From: an uncultured Bacteroidales bacterium
Lineage (GTDB): Bacteria; Bacteroidota; Bacteroidia; Bacteroidales; UBA932
DNA: 12,835 nucleotides
Direction: 5' to 3'
Assembly (NCBI GenBank): GCA_946614205.1
Contig: CAMOGR010000217.1
Span: 1-12,835, forward strand
The position numbers were made by a program, and so were the translations under genes. Within the stretch, counting starts at the first letter, position 1. Each line of letters begins with the position of its first letter. A model generated the notes under the pieces. That model was not told the origin of the DNA. It searched no databases and was given only the letters and a program-made list of their open reading frames with translations. This document shows, one piece after another, positions 7,111 through 12,835 of this stretch.

Positions 7111-7237
7111 ACCATTCGTTGTACTCGTTGCCAAATCCCTCGGGATCAGAGGTTACATTGTCTGATTCCGTTAAAAAAACCAATCGGCCCGATATCTGAG
7201 CCGGCTCCGTCAACGGTCTGATGTACAGTTCCTTCAT
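7109..7237 (-). CDS. 42-residue small protein or leader peptide upstream of the protease
   Basis: ATG at 7237, TAG at 7109-7111. The peptide begins MKELYIRPLTEPAQ and ends in an acidic segment, GFGNEYNEW. It starts 4 nt after the rodA stop and ends 13 nt before the M64 lipoprotein start. From memory, short ORFs with an MKK-x-YI-x-P start and an acidic, Trp-terminated end occur often in Bacteroides and Prevotella, beside secreted or surface proteins; this recollection gives no named family and no function. There is no signal peptide or membrane segment. A hairpin with a T-tract lies within it (7173-7206), so it could instead act as a regulatory leader peptide. It is below the usual length cut-off and is probably missing from automatic annotation. 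Confidence 0.62.
   Translation of the reverse strand: MKELYIRPLTEPAQISGRLVFLTESDNVTSDPEGFGNEYNEW
7173..7206 (-). terminator. Hairpin with T7 tract inside the small ORF (terminator or attenuator)
   Basis: On the minus strand CGGCTC (7203-7198), a 7-nt loop and GGGCCG (7190-7185) form a 6-bp stem with one G-U pair. It extends by two weak pairs past a C-A mismatch. A run of seven T residues follows at 7179-7173. This is the only stem with a T-tract seen between the elongasome genes and the protease genes. It is within a translated frame, so ribosomes on the small ORF could prevent it from folding. The stem is modest, and function is uncertain. Confidence 0.45.
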
Positions 7238-7241
7238 AAGC

Positions 7242-8534
7242 CTAAAAATATTTCTTTTCTGCCCGGTCGAGGGCTATGAATATGAAAATCAGTGTAGTAA
7301 AAGACCAGAGGGACGAACCTCCGTAGCTGAACAGCGGCAACGGGATGCCGATGACCGGCATAAGCCCTACGGTCATGCCGATGTTGATGAACAGGTGCAT
7401 GAACAGGCATGCGGCGACGCAGTATCCGTAGATCCGGGTGAACGCAGTGCGCGCCCTCTCCGAATCCTGCACTATCCAGAAAATCATCAGGCCGTACATT
7501 ACGATGACGGCAAGGCACCCCACGAACCCCCACTCTTCGCCCACGGTGCAGAAGATGAAGTCGGTGCTCTGCTCGGGCACGAAACCGAACGTGGTCTGCG
7601 TCCCATGCAGGTACCCCTTTCCGAACATCCCTCCGGAACCAATCGCGATAAGCGACTGATGCACGTTGTATCCGAGCCCCTGCGGGTCCTCCTTGAGTCC
7701 CAGGAGCACTTCTATGCGCCCCCTCTGGTGGTCCTTGAGTACGTGGTTGAATACGAAGTCGGTGGCCAGTACCATTGCGGCGCCGGCCAGGGCCGTAAGC
7801 AGTATTATGCGGAGTCCCCTCCGGCGGGAGCGGAGCGACTGGACCCTTCTGGCGTAACGGAAGGCATACACGCCGGCGGTAAGCAGCACCAGCGCGAGCG
7901 AAACGGCCCAGTGCGTGGTAAGAGTGAGCACGAAAAGAAGCACCAGCGCGCCCGCGAGTGCAAGCCACCAGCCCGAAAGTCCCTCCCGGTACAGCACGAA
8001 TATGAATCCGGCGTACACGAGGGCCGAACCGGTCTCGCTCTCGGCGATTATTATCAGCATGGGCACCGCTATCACGAGAGCCGCGACAAGGAAGTTCCTC
8101 CAATTCGACAGACGGAAGCCCGGCTTGCTCATGACGGACGCCAGCAGCAGTGACGTAGTGATTTTGGACAGCTCCGCCGGCTGGAACTTGACCGGTCCGA
8201 ACTCGAACCAGGAATGCGAGCCTTTCACGTTGCTGCTCATGAAGATGACCAGTACCAGCAGCACCAGCACAAAGGCGTAGGCCGGCCGGCACACGCTCTC
8301 CCAGAAGTACGGCTGAATGGCGAACAGTATAACCGCGGCGAGCACGACGGCTCCTCCCATCCAAAGCGCCTGCTTGCCGCTGTTGAACCCCAGGTCGAAG
8401 ATGCCAGAAGGCTCCCCGCTGCGCACGGCGGCATAGATGTTGACCCAGCCGAAGAGCATGATCAGCAGGTACAGGATGATGAGCCTCCAGTCTACGGTAT
8501 GTTTCAGGCCTCTGAGGGGTGCTTCGTCTGTCAT
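7242..8534 (-). CDS. rodA: RodA, SEDS-family peptidoglycan glycosyltransferase
   Basis: A 430-residue polytopic membrane protein of the SEDS family. RodA polymerises lipid II into glycan strands during cell elongation, paired with the transpeptidase PBP2 encoded just upstream. Family marks visible: FQPAELSK (117-124), the extracytoplasmic loop EDPQGLGYNVHQSLIAIGSGG (282-302) with the conserved Asp283 expected to be catalytic, then FGKGYLHGTQ, PEQSTDFIF and near the end GIPLPLFSYGGSS (396-408). About ten hydrophobic helices and the length fit the family. The ATG at 8534 overlaps the mrdA stop (ATGA), and this start removes a 19-residue extension lying inside mrdA. The gene ends 4 nt before the small ORF. 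Confidence 0.95.
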   Translation of the reverse strand: MTDEAPLRGLKHTVDWRLIILYLLIMLFGWVNIYAAVRSGEPSGIFDLGFNSGKQALWMGGAVVLAAVILFAIQPYFWESVCRPAYAFVLVLLVLVIFMSSNVKGSHSWFEFGPVKFQPAELSKITTSLLLASVMSKPGFRLSNWRNFLVAALVIAVPMLIIIAESETGSALVYAGFIFVLYREGLSGWWLALAGALVLLFVLTLTTHWAVSLALVLLTAGVYAFRYARRVQSLRSRRRGLRIILLTALAGAAMVLATDFVFNHVLKDHQRGRIEVLLGLKEDPQGLGYNVHQSLIAIGSGGMFGKGYLHGTQTTFGFVPEQSTDFIFCTVGEEWGFVGCLAVIVMYGLMIFWIVQDSERARTAFTRIYGYCVAACLFMHLFINIGMTVGLMPVIGIPLPLFSYGGSSLWSFTTLIFIFIALDRAEKKYF

Positions 8535-10363
8535 TGCCGAATGAGTTTGGTGCGTAATACTCTGTTCTCCAGCTCCTTGCGCTCTGGGCATATCTCCCCG
8601 CGAAGGTACTTTTCGACCATCAGGGAAGCGATGGGGCTCGCCCAGCTGGCTCCCGAACCGGCGTTCTCTATGTATGCGGCGACGGCAATCTTGGGATTGT
8701 CCATCGGCGCGAAGCAGATGAATACCGAATTGTCCTTGCCGTGGGGATTCTGGGCCGTCCCGGTCTTGCCGCAGATGTCCAGCCCGTCAACGTGCGCTAC
8801 GTTGGCGGTTGCTCCGTCGCCGAAGGTGTTGACGGCCTTCCACATTCCGTGTACCATTCGGGGGAAGTAGGTCGAATCGACCAGGGTGTACTGCCGTTCG
8901 TAGTACTTGGGGTCTATCTCGACGCCCTCGGAAGCCTTGACAACGTGAGGGATGTAGTAGTAGCCGCGGTTGGCCATGATAGCCGCGAGGTTGGCTATCT
9001 GCAGCGGCGTGGTGAGGATTTCGCCCTGCCCGATGGACAGCGACACTATGGTGGGGAAGCGCCAGTGGCCTTTGTGGTAGCGTTTGTTGTAGAATTCCGC
9101 CGAAGGGATGTTGCCGCTGAGTTCGGAGGGGAAATCGCTGCCCAGCCTGTGTCCGAAGCCGAAGCTCATCACCATCTCGCGCCAGTGGTTGTAGGCCTCT
9201 TCCGTCGAACCGTACTTGGGATTCTCCAGAATGGTGCGCATCACGTGGCAGAAGTACCCGTTGCACGACATCATCACCGCCTCCTCCATGTTGAGGGGGG
9301 TGCGGTGGCCGTGGCATCCGAGCTTGCGCCCGCTGGACGTATAGACGTATCCGCCGTAGCAGCTGTAGTACATGCCGGGGGTGAGCACTCCGTCCTGCAG
9401 ACCCACCAGTCCGTTTACGAGCTTGAACACGGAACCGGGAGGGTATGAAGCAGATACCGTCCTGTTGTACAGCGGCTTGTGCTTGTTCTGCGACAGCCTG
9501 CTGTAATGCCGTCCGAAGTCGGACAGTACGTCGACGTCGATGCCGGGGCTCGAAACCATAGCCAGTATCTCGCCGCTGCCGGGTTCTATTGCCACCACGC
9601 TGCCCTTCTTGCCGTTCATGAGCCTCTGGCCGTAGTTCTGCAATATTGCGTCGATGGTGGTGGTGATGTCCTTACCGGGTACGGCCTCAACGTCGAAATC
9701 GCCGTCATGATACGAGCTCTTCTGGCGCCCGCGGGAGTCGCGCAGGTAGATGTGCCAGCCGGTCTGGCCTCGAAGTTCCTGCTCGCGTGCGGCCTCGAGT
9801 CCCGTGCGGCCGTAGTAGTCGCCCGCCTTGTAGTCGGGGTGGTCCTTGAGGAACTCCGCATTCACTTCGGATATGTATCCCAGCAGGTTGCCGCCGGCGT
9901 TGAAGGGATATTCGCGTATGCCGCGGGCCTGGCTCTTGAAGCCCGGGAAACGGTACTCCTGCTCGGCGAACTTGAGATAGGTCCCGGCTTCAATCTGCTT
10001 GAGGAAGGTGAGCGTCTGCCACCCTATTCGGGAGCGGTACTTGTGGTAGTACTGCATGCGCTCACGGATGAAGTCGGCGGTGGTGTCCAGCGCCTGGGCG
10101 AGCGCGAGGGTGTCGAAAGCCTGGGTCTCGCGGGGCGTGACGAGTATGTCGTAGCAGATGCGGTTGCCTACCAGCAGCATGCCGTTGCGGTCGTATATTA
10201 CGCCCCTCGGGGGGTATATGGTCTCGCGCTGCATGGAATTGTTGGCGGCGTCGGTCTTGTAGCTCTGGTTGACTATCTGCACGTAGAACAGGCGCCCGAG
10301 GAGTACGAGGAGCACTACCCCGAGCCCTATCAGGAGCTTGGTTGACCGGTTGCCGTATTCCAT
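8531..10363 (-). CDS. mrdA: Penicillin-binding protein 2 (elongasome transpeptidase)
   Basis: A 610-residue class B penicillin-binding protein. One N-terminal membrane anchor (about 10-31), then the pedestal/dimerisation domain that opens with PPRGVIYDRNG (51-61), then the transpeptidase domain. Active-site motifs are all present: SVFK (Ser311 nucleophile, Lys314), SCN (366-368) and KTGTA (533-537). It cross-links new peptidoglycan in the periplasm and activates RodA, the next gene. The start overlaps the mreD stop by one base (TAATG), and its stop overlaps the rodA start (ATGA), so these genes are translated in near-constant ratio. Nothing is truncated. The length is typical of Bacteroidota PBP2. 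Confidence 0.95.
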   Translation of the reverse strand: MEYGNRSTKLLIGLGVVLLVLLGRLFYVQIVNQSYKTDAANNSMQRETIYPPRGVIYDRNGMLLVGNRICYDILVTPRETQAFDTLALAQALDTTADFIRERMQYYHKYRSRIGWQTLTFLKQIEAGTYLKFAEQEYRFPGFKSQARGIREYPFNAGGNLLGYISEVNAEFLKDHPDYKAGDYYGRTGLEAAREQELRGQTGWHIYLRDSRGRQKSSYHDGDFDVEAVPGKDITTTIDAILQNYGQRLMNGKKGSVVAIEPGSGEILAMVSSPGIDVDVLSDFGRHYSRLSQNKHKPLYNRTVSASYPPGSVFKLVNGLVGLQDGVLTPGMYYSCYGGYVYTSSGRKLGCHGHRTPLNMEEAVMMSCNGYFCHVMRTILENPKYGSTEEAYNHWREMVMSFGFGHRLGSDFPSELSGNIPSAEFYNKRYHKGHWRFPTIVSLSIGQGEILTTPLQIANLAAIMANRGYYYIPHVVKASEGVEIDPKYYERQYTLVDSTYFPRMVHGMWKAVNTFGDGATANVAHVDGLDICGKTGTAQNPHGKDNSVFICFAPMDNPKIAVAAYIENAGSGASWASPIASLMVEKYLRGEICPERKELENRVLRTKLIRQ

Positions 10364-10866
10364 TATTCAGGCCTGAGGAGTTTGGCGGTGAGCACGCACA
10401 CCGGCAGACTGACGGCCGTGGACAGCAGGAAGCGCAGGAAGCATTCCCAGAACTTCATGGTGCCGGCGGCGTCCACCCATACGTACAGTGCGAAGTATAT
10501 CACGCACAGGATGAGCGTGGAGAGCACGAACTTGGGCAGGCCGAAGCGGGAGACGCTGAGTTCTCCTTCACGGGAACCCAGTTCGTCGCCGAACAGTATG
10601 CCTATCGTGAAGTTGCGTGCAAGGGCGGCGGGCACGAGTGCGAAACTCGTAAGCCCCAGGGTGCCGGTCGAGAAGAAATCGACCAGGAAGCCCAGCACGA
10701 AGGCGGTGAGCATCATGGCTGCGTCACCCAGGCGCACGGGCAGCATGAGCACGAGCGCCGGAAGGATGGACAGTACCATGAAACGCGACAGGTTGAGGAA
10801 ATTGCACAGGACAATCTGCACGATAACCAGCACCGCAAAGACCGCTATGTACCTGTAATCCTTCAT
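10363..10866 (-). CDS. mreD: MreD, elongasome membrane subunit
   Basis: A 167-residue, highly hydrophobic protein with about five or six membrane helices (about 7-24, 30-46, 50-66, 72-92, 112-132, 140-164). Primary sequence is poorly conserved in this family. The segment FVLGFLVDFFSTGTLGLTSF (56-75) fits the MreD pattern, and position between mreC and mrdA settles the identity. MreD works with MreC in the inner membrane to regulate PBP2-RodA activity. The ATG at 10866 overlaps the mreC stop (ATGA). A longer in-frame reading from 11049 would lie inside mreC and give an Arg/His-rich, clearly non-coding extension. Confidence 0.9.
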   Translation of the reverse strand: MKDYRYIAVFAVLVIVQIVLCNFLNLSRFMVLSILPALVLMLPVRLGDAAMMLTAFVLGFLVDFFSTGTLGLTSFALVPAALARNFTIGILFGDELGSREGELSVSRFGLPKFVLSTLILCVIYFALYVWVDAAGTMKFWECFLRFLLSTAVSLPVCVLTAKLLRPE

Positions 10867-11681
10867 CGTGACATCTCCTCTATGGTTTCGCGATCGGGGT
10901 TTTCGGCAAGTATGACGTATCGCAGCGAGGCGAAGTCGATCAGCAGTTTGACGTCCACGACCCCCACGGCTCCGTCCACCACGCGCGAGCCTTCGGTGAT
11001 GCCTATGGGTATGTCGGGAGGGTAGACCTTCGAGATGCCGCTGGTCCATACTGTGTCGCCTGCGGGTATGTCGAGGTGCAGCGGAATGTCGCGCAGGACG
11101 GCGTGATCGGTCCTGCGGCCGTCCCAGTGGAGCGGCGCCACGAGACCCTCGCGGCCTATTCTCGCGCTGACGCTGATTTTGTCGTTCATGAGCGACAGGC
11201 CGTAGGAGTAGTGCCTGTCGACGGCGTAAATCATTCCTACCACACCGTTGGGCGCAACGATTGCGCTACCGGGGCGCACACCGTCGTCAACTCCCTTGTC
11301 TACAATGATATAGTTGTGGCGCGAGTTGGTCCCGATTGCGGTGATTTCGGCTGGAATGTAGTTGAAGCGGGGCGACAGGCCGGCGGAATCCAGGCGCGCC
11401 ATGGCCTTCATGCGGCGCTCCATTTCCTTGTAGTGCTGCACCTCCTTGAAGAGCTCGTAGTTGCGACCGGCGAGAATCTCGTTCTGCTCGCGCAGGCCGA
11501 AGTAGCTCCGCACCTTCTCCACGCTGCCCCAGCTCAGGGCCATCATGTTGTGGGAGAAACGGTTCAGCCAGATGTTCTGGAGCGTGGAAGACGAATGCAA
11601 CAAAGACAGCGCGGCAAACTCCAAAAGTATGAAGATTGCCGCGATGAGCATTCCTGCGTACGGTTTCCTGCCTCCCGCCAT
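10863..11681 (-). CDS. mreC: MreC, periplasmic elongasome scaffold
   Basis: A 272-residue protein. One N-terminal membrane helix (about 11-28), a periplasmic helical/coiled-coil segment (about 53-95, LREQNEILAGRNYELFKEV), then the paired beta domains of the MreC family (about 105-262). Family landmarks include NYIIVDKGVDDGVRPGSAIV (123-142), NGVVGMI and GDTVWTSGIS. MreC binds PBP2 in the periplasm and helps switch on the PBP2-RodA synthase. It starts 5 nt after the mreB stop and overlaps mreD. Length and order are standard. Confidence 0.94.
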   Translation of the reverse strand: MAGGRKPYAGMLIAAIFILLEFAALSLLHSSSTLQNIWLNRFSHNMMALSWGSVEKVRSYFGLREQNEILAGRNYELFKEVQHYKEMERRMKAMARLDSAGLSPRFNYIPAEITAIGTNSRHNYIIVDKGVDDGVRPGSAIVAPNGVVGMIYAVDRHYSYGLSLMNDKISVSARIGREGLVAPLHWDGRRTDHAVLRDIPLHLDIPAGDTVWTSGISKVYPPDIPIGITEGSRVVDGAVGVVDVKLLIDFASLRYVILAENPDRETIEEMSR

Positions 11682-11686
11682 CTATG

Positions 11687-12709
11687 CTATCTCATGAGGA
11701 AGGAGTAGTGATCCGTATTCTTGAGGGCCATGCATGTGCCCCTGGCCACGGCGTGGAGAGGGTCGTCGCACACATGGAACTGGATGTTGACCTTGTCTGT
11801 GAGGCGCTTGTCAAGGCCGCGGAGCTGCGCGCCGCCGCCGGAGAGGTAGATACCGTTCTCGACGATGTCGGAGTAGAGCTCGGGGGGAGTGTTCTCCAGG
11901 ACATGCAGGATGGAGGTCTCTATCTTGGCGATGGACTTGTCGAGGCAGTGGGCGATTTCCTGATGCGTGATCGTGGCCTCCACCGGATGTGCGGTCATGA
12001 GGTTCGGTCCGCGGACGATGAAGGGCTCGGGCTCGATTTCCAGGTCGGGGATGACTGCGCCCACGGCAATCTTGATTTTCTCCGCGGTGATTTCTCCCAC
12101 CTTGATGTTGTGCTGCTGGCGAAGGTACTGCTGGATGTCGGACGTGAACACGTCGCCTGCGGTACGTATGCTCTCCTGCACTACGAGGCCTCCGAGGGAT
12201 ATCACTGCGATTTCCGTGGTGCCGCCGCCTATGTCGACCACCATGTTGCCTATAGGCTTCTCCACCTCGAGGCCGATGCCGAGGGCGCTGGCCATAGGCT
12301 CGAAGATGAGGTAGACGTCACGTCCGCCGGCGTGCTCGGTGGAGTCGCGGACGGCCCTGATTTCAACTTCAGTGGAACCGGACGGTATGCCTACCACGAC
12401 CTTGAGGTTGGGGGTGAAGAGGCTGCGGTGCTTGCTGTTTACCTGCTTGATGAAACCGCGGATCATCATCTCCGCGGCATTGAAGTCGGCGATGACGCCG
12501 TCCCGCAGGGGGCGGATCGTGCGTATGCCGGGGTTGTTGCGCTCGTGCATGAGCTTGGCCTTCTGGCCAATGGCTATGCACTTGCCTGTGCTGTTGTCGA
12601 TTGCGACTATGCTGGGCTCGTCCAGAACAATCTGGTCGTTCTGGTAGATGACGGTATTTGCGGTACCGAGGTCAATGGCGAGCTCTTGGTTTAGGAACGA
12701 AAATGCCAT
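11687..12709 (-). CDS. mreB: MreB, actin-like rod-shape determinant
   Basis: A 340-residue cytosolic actin homologue that forms membrane-bound filaments and guides the elongasome. The ATPase signatures are intact: phosphate 1 DLGTANT (13-19), IRTIRPLRDGVIADF (62-76), phosphate 2 DIGGGTTE (159-166) and the adenosine motif LSGGGAQLRGL (289-299). The ATG at 12709 gives the usual short N-terminus MAFSFLNQELAIDLG. A longer frame open to 12757 would run through the probable promoter. It is the first gene of the mre/mrd operon and is divergent from the gene at 12797. Confidence 0.96.
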   Translation of the reverse strand: MAFSFLNQELAIDLGTANTVIYQNDQIVLDEPSIVAIDNSTGKCIAIGQKAKLMHERNNPGIRTIRPLRDGVIADFNAAEMMIRGFIKQVNSKHRSLFTPNLKVVVGIPSGSTEVEIRAVRDSTEHAGGRDVYLIFEPMASALGIGLEVEKPIGNMVVDIGGGTTEIAVISLGGLVVQESIRTAGDVFTSDIQQYLRQQHNIKVGEITAEKIKIAVGAVIPDLEIEPEPFIVRGPNLMTAHPVEATITHQEIAHCLDKSIAKIETSILHVLENTPPELYSDIVENGIYLSGGGAQLRGLDKRLTDKVNIQFHVCDDPLHAVARGTCMALKNTDHYSFLMR

Positions 12710-12736
12710 AATGCTGTACAGTAACGGATATTCGTA

Positions 12737-12744
12737 CAAAATTA
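12737..12744 (-). promoter_or_regulatory. -7 box of the mreB operon promoter
   Basis: On the minus strand TAATTTTG matches the Bacteroidota -7 consensus TAnnTTTG. Transcription would begin near 12730, leaving a leader of about 20 nt before the mreB ATG at 12709. A good -33 TTTG at the expected 19-21 bp spacing is not visible; a TTTG exists but only 12 bp upstream. The call rests on the -7 match and position. Confidence 0.5.
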
Positions 12745-12753
12745 AGTATTTTT

Positions 12754-12777
12754 CCACAAAATACCTTAAATTTGTGG
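12754..12777. promoter_or_regulatory. Inverted repeat between divergent genes (possible operator)
   Basis: CCACAAA (12754-12760) and TTTGTGG (12771-12777) are perfect 7-bp inverted arms with a 10-nt spacer. The site lies between the mreB start and the gene at 12797 and overlaps the possible plus-strand -7 box. Center-to-center spacing of about 17 bp would suit a dimeric regulator. A further TTTGTGG lies at 12821-12827. AT-rich intergenic DNA yields short palindromes by chance, so this is tentative. Confidence 0.35.
12767..12774 (+). promoter_or_regulatory. Possible -7 box for the rightmost gene
   Basis: TAAATTTG matches TAnnTTTG on the plus strand, 22 bp before the ATG at 12797, a spacing like that seen for the other two promoters here. 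No clear -33 element is present. Confidence 0.4.
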
Positions 12778-12796
12778 TATAATATTTCGGCGTTTT

Positions 12797-12835
12797 ATGG
12801 CAAGGGAAGTATATGCGGTATTTGTGGCGGGGGGC
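12797..12835 (+). CDS. 5' end of a probable nucleotidyltransferase (partial)
   Basis: Only 13 codons are inside the window: MAREVYAVFVAGG. The hydrophobic strand followed by AGG is how sugar- or isoprenoid-nucleotidyltransferases begin, before a G-x-G-x-R-M type loop that would lie beyond the window edge. IspD (2-C-methyl-D-erythritol 4-phosphate cytidylyltransferase) is one candidate that often starts this way; MobA- or GlmU-like proteins are others. A -7 box at 12767-12774 supports a real gene. The family assignment rests on very few residues. Confidence 0.45.
   Translation, partial: MAREVYAVFVAGG

Noticed and set aside
7096..7134. Extended N-terminus of the M64 lipoprotein from a TTG
   Set aside because: It would put 13 polar residues before the signal peptide, ignore the AGGAGGA site 8 nt before ATG 7095, and overlap the small ORF.
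7221..8153. Plus-strand open frame of 310 codons antisense to rodA
   Set aside because: Product is His/Glu/Arg/Gly-rich and hydrophilic, the expected antisense image of a membrane protein; RodA is certain on the other strand.
9479..10345. Plus-strand open frame of 288 codons antisense to mrdA
   Set aside because: It is a shadow of PBP2, which has all three catalytic motifs; the antisense product is a Val/Ala/Glu-rich mirror with no recognisable fold.
11684..12694. Plus-strand open frame of over 300 codons antisense to mreB
   Set aside because: It mirrors mreB, whose actin ATPase motifs are clear. Long antisense frames arise from the GC-rich third positions of the real gene.
12710..12757. 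16-residue N-terminal extension of MreB
   Set aside because: It reads through the probable -7 box, and MreB normally begins a few residues before the DLGTANT motif.

Overview
The window looks like chromosome from a GC-rich member of the Bacteroidota, most likely the order Bacteroidales. The grounds are promoter -7 boxes of the TAnnTTTG type, few Shine-Dalgarno sites, a PspC-PadR-PspC operon, a lipoprotein with a fimbrillin-like N-terminus, a TPR/membrane/LuxR regulator and an mreBCD-mrdA-rodA operon in the order usual for this group. The base composition suggests a lineage such as Rikenellaceae/Alistipes or a related uncultured gut clade, but the genus is a guess.

Layout, left to right. Positions 1-88 are the last codons of an unrecognised plus-strand gene. 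A gene-free stretch (89-575) follows. It holds two inverted-repeat elements with the same flanking motifs, then a 19-bp palindrome and a Bacteroidota-type promoter. That promoter drives a plus-strand operon (576-2492) of a small PspC-domain protein, a PadR-family repressor and a larger PspC-domain membrane protein. This is probably an autoregulated envelope-stress module. The operon ends one base from the end of the opposing transcription unit.

Everything from 12709 down to 2494 reads on the minus strand with gaps of 5 nt or less, or short overlaps, except 13 nt before the protease gene. First come the elongasome genes mreB, mreC, mreD, mrdA (PBP2) and rodA, which make the lateral-wall peptidoglycan machine. 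Four bases after rodA begins a 42-codon ORF missed by usual length cut-offs. It is followed by a 1065-residue surface lipoprotein that combines fimbrillin-like, leucine-rich-repeat, thioredoxin-like and M64 metallopeptidase regions. Three bases later comes a lipoprotein-like TPR/membrane/LuxR regulator. A hairpin followed by seven T residues lies inside the 42-codon ORF. It could separate the cell-wall operon from the protease operon, or act as an attenuator.

At the right edge a plus-strand gene starts at 12797, divergent from mreB. Its first 13 codons resemble a nucleotidyltransferase N-terminus. Two -7 boxes and a 7+7 bp inverted repeat lie in the shared intergenic space.

The most unusual part is the 42-codon ORF / multidomain protease / membrane-tethered regulator set attached to the elongasome operon.
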